This document shows, piece by piece, positions 60,416-64,000 of a DNA stretch of 64,000 nucleotides. Source of the stretch: Roseivirga misakiensis. Its GTDB lineage: Bacteria > Bacteroidota > Bacteroidia > Cytophagales > Cyclobacteriaceae. A program made the position numbers and the translations under genes. The notes below the pieces were generated by a model. That model had not been told where the DNA came from. It ran no database searches and was given only the letters and a program-made list of their open reading frames with translations. The DNA lies in assembly GCF_001747105.1 (NCBI RefSeq), contig NZ_MDGQ01000005.1, positions 1 through 64,000 of the forward strand, read 5' to 3'. The number at the start of each line of letters is the position of its first letter. Position 1 is the stretch's first letter.

Positions 60416-63400
60416 TTACCGAACTACCGTAATGGAACCCGTCTGTTCGAAAGTACCCCGCTCTGGTTCAAAACGTGAAGTAAATCTCATCACATAAGGG
60501 TAGGTGCCAAGTGGCACAACTTCTCCGTTAAAAGTACCATCCCATGAGAATTCAAGCGTATTGCTCTGGTAGATTAGTTCACCCCATCTGGAATAAATGA
60601 AAATCTGAAACTCGTTGACAAAGTCATTCGGAAATACCGTGAAAGTATTATTCGGTGGGTTGCCAGACGGTACAAATGCTGTAGGTGCAATAATTCTTGG
60701 GTCGCAGCTTTCCACTATAGTCACCGTATCTATTCTAACACAACCAGTCGAAGTTGTCATTGTCACCGTGTAAACACCAGGCCCAGTAACAGTAAGTCTT
60801 TCATTAGCATCTGGGAATGGCTGGCCATTCAACGTCCATTCATAAGTTTCGAAACCAACCCCGGCAAGTAATACAGCATTATCAGTTCTAGTTGGGCAGT
60901 AAAGCTCTACGTCAGGCAAAAGGCCCTCAGGAATATTTTGTCTTGTGATTTGGATACTTCTCTCAATTGAGCAGGTGCCATCTGAAATGGTCACTGTATA
61001 AGCACCTTCGTCGTTTACATTAATTACACTACCAGACTGGGTAATTGGCTGTCCATCCAGTGTCCAAGTGAAAGAATTGGCAGCCCCTGAAAGTAAGTCT
61101 ACGGTCAAAGTAATAGGCGATCCATCGTCACAGGCAGGAGTTGAGGAGACTGTTGCAATTAGTTCTTCAGGAATTGTCACATCCTCAGAATCGGTTCCTT
61201 CACAGGTAAGGTTGTCTGATGGTCTCACAGAAACGGAATAAGTACCATCCATATCTACCGTTATTACGCTGGTGTTGGCACCGTTATCCCAGTTATATAC
61301 ATAAGTAGTATTTGGCGCTGGGTTCGTTACTACTGCTTCTAAAGTGATTGTGCCATCACAGCCGTCAGTTACGCGATTTATCTCTACAATAGGTTGAATG
61401 GTTAAGTCAACAACAACAGTTTCTGAAACATCGCAACTACCTGGGGCAGATGCTGTGACCGTATAGGCGCCGCTTTCTGGCGCAGAAATCATTGCACCAT
61501 TGGCCGTAAATCCATTAGGTCCTGTCCATGAGAAGGTAGCGCCGCCAGTGGTAGAGCTTGCGGCAAGTGGTGCTGTTGGACCACAAATCTCAACAAATGG
61601 GTCAACCGTTAAATCAACTGGTTGTGGCTGATTGACTATGATGCCAGTTTGACTTTGATTACAACCGCTATTCGAAACAATATTCAGGTCATAAGTTCCG
61701 CCAGCTAAACCAGTAATTGTAAAGTCGAAAGTTGTCATGGCTGTAGCCGTAGCTGCTCCGCCATTGGTAATGGTACCGTCATCCGTATTGGTGAGGGTAT
61801 ATGTAACTGGGAATATATCGGCACTGAGTGTGACGGTCATTGAGCCATCATTGACTTCACACTGGGCATCGGCCGTAGCGATATTATCGATGGTAAAATC
61901 TGGTGGATCATTCTGAACTTGAATACCATCCAGTGTATTATTACAGCCACTACTGTTATCAGTAATCTGAACACTGTAGATATCCGCTGCCAGACCCGAA
62001 ACAAGCTCTGGTGAGGCTGTTGGCCCCGAAAGATTATTCACTTGGGCCACTATACCACTGCTGGCACCAGTAACCGTGTAAGAATAGCTTCCTGTGGTGG
62101 TAATAGAGAATTCAAAACTACCATCGGTATTGCCGCAAGCTGGATTTACGATAGTTCCTAGTGTCGCCTGTGCGATCGCATTAACAGTAACTAAAGTGGT
62201 GTCATTCACGAAACAACCAGGAGTTACCGGATCTTCGATCGATACCACGTAGCTAAATATTCCTGGAATACTCGTATCGACCGTCGCCCTTCTTTGGTTT
62301 GGTAGCGTGACGGTAGAATTATCGGGGTTAATCACTGTCCAGATGTAATTATCCGCGGTGACATTTGGGTCGAGTATTAGCTCTTCGTTTTGACAAATGT
62401 TAGCAGCATCTGGCAACTCTATCTCAAATGGCGGTCCCGCAAAAATCTCACGACTATTACTACATCCTGCAATATTGGTTACTGTTACCGTATAGATTTC
62501 AGGTTCAGTAATGGTGAAACTTCGGTCAGTGCTTACAACCACTCCTTGGCTATTTACCCATTCGAAAGACAGGTTTGGATCATCAGGTTGACCCTGAATC
62601 GCATCTAACGGAAAGTCCTGTCCCTCACAGATTGAAATGGCCTGCGGCACTGTAGGCACTGCTGGTATATCCATTACCATGATTTCTTGTACCAGTGTTG
62701 TGTCAAATCCACAACGGTTGGAGATGTTCACTGAGATGTTGAACAAACCAGATTGCCCTTGTGGGAAAGTGTAAGCTGTATCCATTCCGGCCGCACTAAA
62801 TACTGTGCTATTATCGGCTTGGTTGGTAATAGACCATAAGAATTCGTCTATGTCAGATGTGCCTGTACTTGTCATTTCAATTCGCTCCTCTGTACAAGTA
62901 AGGTCAGGGGCAAACATGGTTGGCTCCATCTGAGGATTAGCGTTGTTTTGGACAATATTCGGCAAACCCAAACGCGAATTACCTGTGGTAAGAATTACGG
63001 CTTGAGGACTGAAACCAGAGTTTTGTAAGGTATCGTCTACCGCGGCGATCGAACTGACAAACCTGCTGCCTGCAGGATTACCAGGTGTTTCAACGGCTAC
63101 GTAAAGCTGTCCGTTTGGTCCTGTTTGTATTTGTCCGAAGTTTAACTGAAGGTTCAGACCATCGGTGATATCCATTCGCGAAGCTAGTCGTGAGGCTTCG
63201 GTTGAAAAGGTATCTATACGGTATTCGAGCACTCTACCGCCCGGGCTTCCCGTATTGCGATTGTTCATAGTGGCAAAGAGCTTTCCTCCACCAGGTGAGA
63301 AGTGGACATCGTACACCTCGTCATTGGCGCTGCCGCCTTCATTCAGATCGATTCCGTATTGGAACTCCACAATTTCACCCGTCATCAAATCAAATTCGAA

Positions 63401-64000
63401 GAGTTCAGCGTAGTCATCAGTTCCTTCTATCAGTGCCACCGCGACTCTACCGCCGTCGGCTGAAAACTTCATGCCGGCTTGTCCGCTTAATTCGTCATTA
63501 AAGGAGTGTATGGCGCCAGCTGATGAGATCACAGGTGCACCGATTCCCTCAACAGTTATTGGGTAGGCCCTAAAGGTATTATTGCCATATTCATGAGCGA
63601 GTAGCCAAGAGTCATTACCAGCTCCTCCGTAAGCCACTACTTTTTCGGTGCTTCGGGTAAACATAGTGACATCCTTGATGGTGACATCACCTCGCCCGTT
63701 ATCCTCCTTCATGTCCACCACACTATATTTCAGTTCAAAGGTATTTTCTCCGTACACCTTTTGGGTCGTAAACAAGTAGTAAAGCGTTTCGTCATCCACA
63801 AAAGGGACTATGATAACGGCTTGATTGGAAAGGCTATCTCCACCGATTTCGGTACCGTTCGGCATGACACCATTTTCTCTATTCCAAACACGCGATCCAT
63901 TGGTATAGAATAAGACATCGCCATTCGCGTCAGAAATTGTTGAAGTTCCTGCAGGCGCATCCATGGCATGTGGCGTTGTGATACTCCTTGGAGGAGGGTC
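60416..64000 (-). CDS. Large surface protein with type B (gliding-motility-type) type IX sorting domain, 5' truncated
   Basis: The reading frame stays open to the right edge of the window, so the N-terminus lies outside; an ATG at 63964 is only internal. The N-terminal part (about 350 residues) resembles a beta-propeller start (TISDANGDVLFYTNGSRVW). PKD/Ig-like repeats with Cys and Gly follow. The last 95 residues are the gliding-motility-associated C-terminal domain (IIAPTAFVPSGNPPNNTF; FQIFIYSRWGELIYQS; SWDGTFNGEVVPLGTYPYV), a type B sorting signal. It should be exported by type IX secretion and act at the surface, maybe in adhesion. Confidence 0.88.
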   Translation of the reverse strand, partial: DPPPRSITTPHAMDAPAGTSTISDANGDVLFYTNGSRVWNRENGVMPNGTEIGGDSLSNQAVIIVPFVDDETLYYLFTTQKVYGENTFELKYSVVDMKEDNGRGDVTIKDVTMFTRSTEKVVAYGGAGNDSWLLAHEYGNNTFRAYPITVEGIGAPVISSAGAIHSFNDELSGQAGMKFSADGGRVAVALIEGTDDYAELFEFDLMTGEIVEFQYGIDLNEGGSANDEVYDVHFSPGGGKLFATMNNRNTGSPGGRVLEYRIDTFSTEASRLASRMDITDGLNLQLNFGQIQTGPNGQLYVAVETPGNPAGSRFVSSIAAVDDTLQNSGFSPQAVILTTGNSRLGLPNIVQNNANPQMEPTMFAPDLTCTEERIEMTSTGTSDIDEFLWSITNQADNSTVFSAAGMDTAYTFPQGQSGLFNISVNISNRCGFDTTLVQEIMVMDIPAVPTVPQAISICEGQDFPLDAIQGQPDDPNLSFEWVNSQGVVVSTDRSFTITEPEIYTVTVTNIAGCSNSREIFAGPPFEIELPDAANICQNEELILDPNVTADNYIWTVINPDNSTVTLPNQRRATVDTSIPGIFSYVVSIEDPVTPGCFVNDTTLVTVNAIAQATLGTIVNPACGNTDGSFEFSITTTGSYSYTVTGASSGIVAQVNNLSGPTASPELVSGLAADIYSVQITDNSSGCNNTLDGIQVQNDPPDFTIDNIATADAQCEVNDGSMTVTLSADIFPVTYTLTNTDDGTITNGGAATATAMTTFDFTITGLAGGTYDLNIVSNSGCNQSQTGIIVNQPQPVDLTVDPFVEICGPTAPLAASSTTGGATFSWTGPNGFTANGAMISAPESGAYTVTASAPGSCDVSETVVVDLTIQPIVEINRVTDGCDGTITLEAVVTNPAPNTTYVYNWDNGANTSVITVDMDGTYSVSVRPSDNLTCEGTDSEDVTIPEELIATVSSTPACDDGSPITLTVDLLSGAANSFTWTLDGQPITQSGSVINVNDEGAYTVTISDGTCSIERSIQITRQNIPEGLLPDVELYCPTRTDNAVLLAGVGFETYEWTLNGQPFPDANERLTVTGPGVYTVTMTTSTGCVRIDTVTIVESCDPRIIAPTAFVPSGNPPNNTFTVFPNDFVNEFQIFIYSRWGELIYQSNTLEFSWDGTFNGEVVPLGTYPYVMRFTSRFEPERGTFEQTGSITVVR

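Noticed and set aside
60416-63964. Treating the ATG at 63964 as the gene start
   Set aside because: The frame stays open for 12 more codons to the window edge and the protein lacks a signal peptide there, so the true start lies outside.
1-64000. CRISPR array, prophage or insertion sequence
   Set aside because: No regularly spaced direct repeats, phage structural genes, integrase or transposase were seen anywhere in the window.

Overview
The window looks like a chromosomal segment of a member of the Bacteroidota, most likely a marine or free-living Cytophagales bacterium; genus cannot be set from sequence alone. Support comes from type IX secretion features (PorV/PorU-like pair, type A and type B C-terminal sorting domains), TANNTTTG promoter boxes, a BatA-domain protein, DUF4199 proteins, a PadR/PspC/DUF2807 pair and ECF sigma/anti-sigma units. 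Most of it reads as ordinary core genome, densely packed, with many short overlaps.

Layout. 1-270: 5S rRNA (end of an rRNA operon) and terminator. 0.27-7.4 kb: BatA-type protein, a dihydroorotase-like protein that has lost most metal ligands, two DUF4199 membrane proteins, two family 2 glycosyltransferases and a convergent methyltransferase. 7.7-12.1 kb: a tripartite efflux operon (HlyD adaptor, FtsX/MacB-like permease, TolC-like channel) with no ATPase gene. 12.2-17.2 kb: purB, paaE (phenylacetyl-CoA epoxidase reductase) and egtB-egtD (ergothioneine type). 17.2-20.2 kb: an ECF sigma factor, an anti-sigma-like membrane protein ending in a type IX sorting-like domain, and a thioredoxin-DUF3738 fusion. 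20.2-24.5 kb: an esterase, then a TetR-paaA-paaB-paaC-paaD operon with a clear PaaR-type operator inside its promoter; paaB is internally duplicated. 25.1-28.4 kb: a second sigma/anti-sigma unit followed by two paralogous outer-membrane proteins. 28.5-31.4 kb: PadR and PspC/DUF2807, with a palindrome at the PadR promoter. 31.6-37.9 kb: PorV2-like and PorU2-like (C25 peptidase) genes.

38-41.7 kb: an alpha/beta hydrolase, gamma-glutamyltransferase and a TPR lipoprotein. 41.9-45.5 kb is the most accessory-looking stretch: a BsuBI/PstI-family endonuclease paired with a C5-cytosine methyltransferase, bracketed by a 16-bp imperfect inverted repeat, an orphan membrane protein and a tRNA-Leu(CAA). 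45.6-60.4 kb returns to housekeeping genes: SAM hydroxide adenosyltransferase, PhoH, GNAT, ComEC, crotonase, RecQ, Nudix, a large propeller protein exported by type IX secretion, TPR lipoprotein, Sua5/TsaC and pgk. The right edge holds the 3' part of a very large type B sorting-domain protein that runs off the window.

The best candidates for something little described are the sigma/anti-sigma unit whose membrane protein carries a type IX sorting-like C-terminus, and the restriction-modification pair with its inverted-repeat borders. No CRISPR array, prophage or recognisable transposase is visible.
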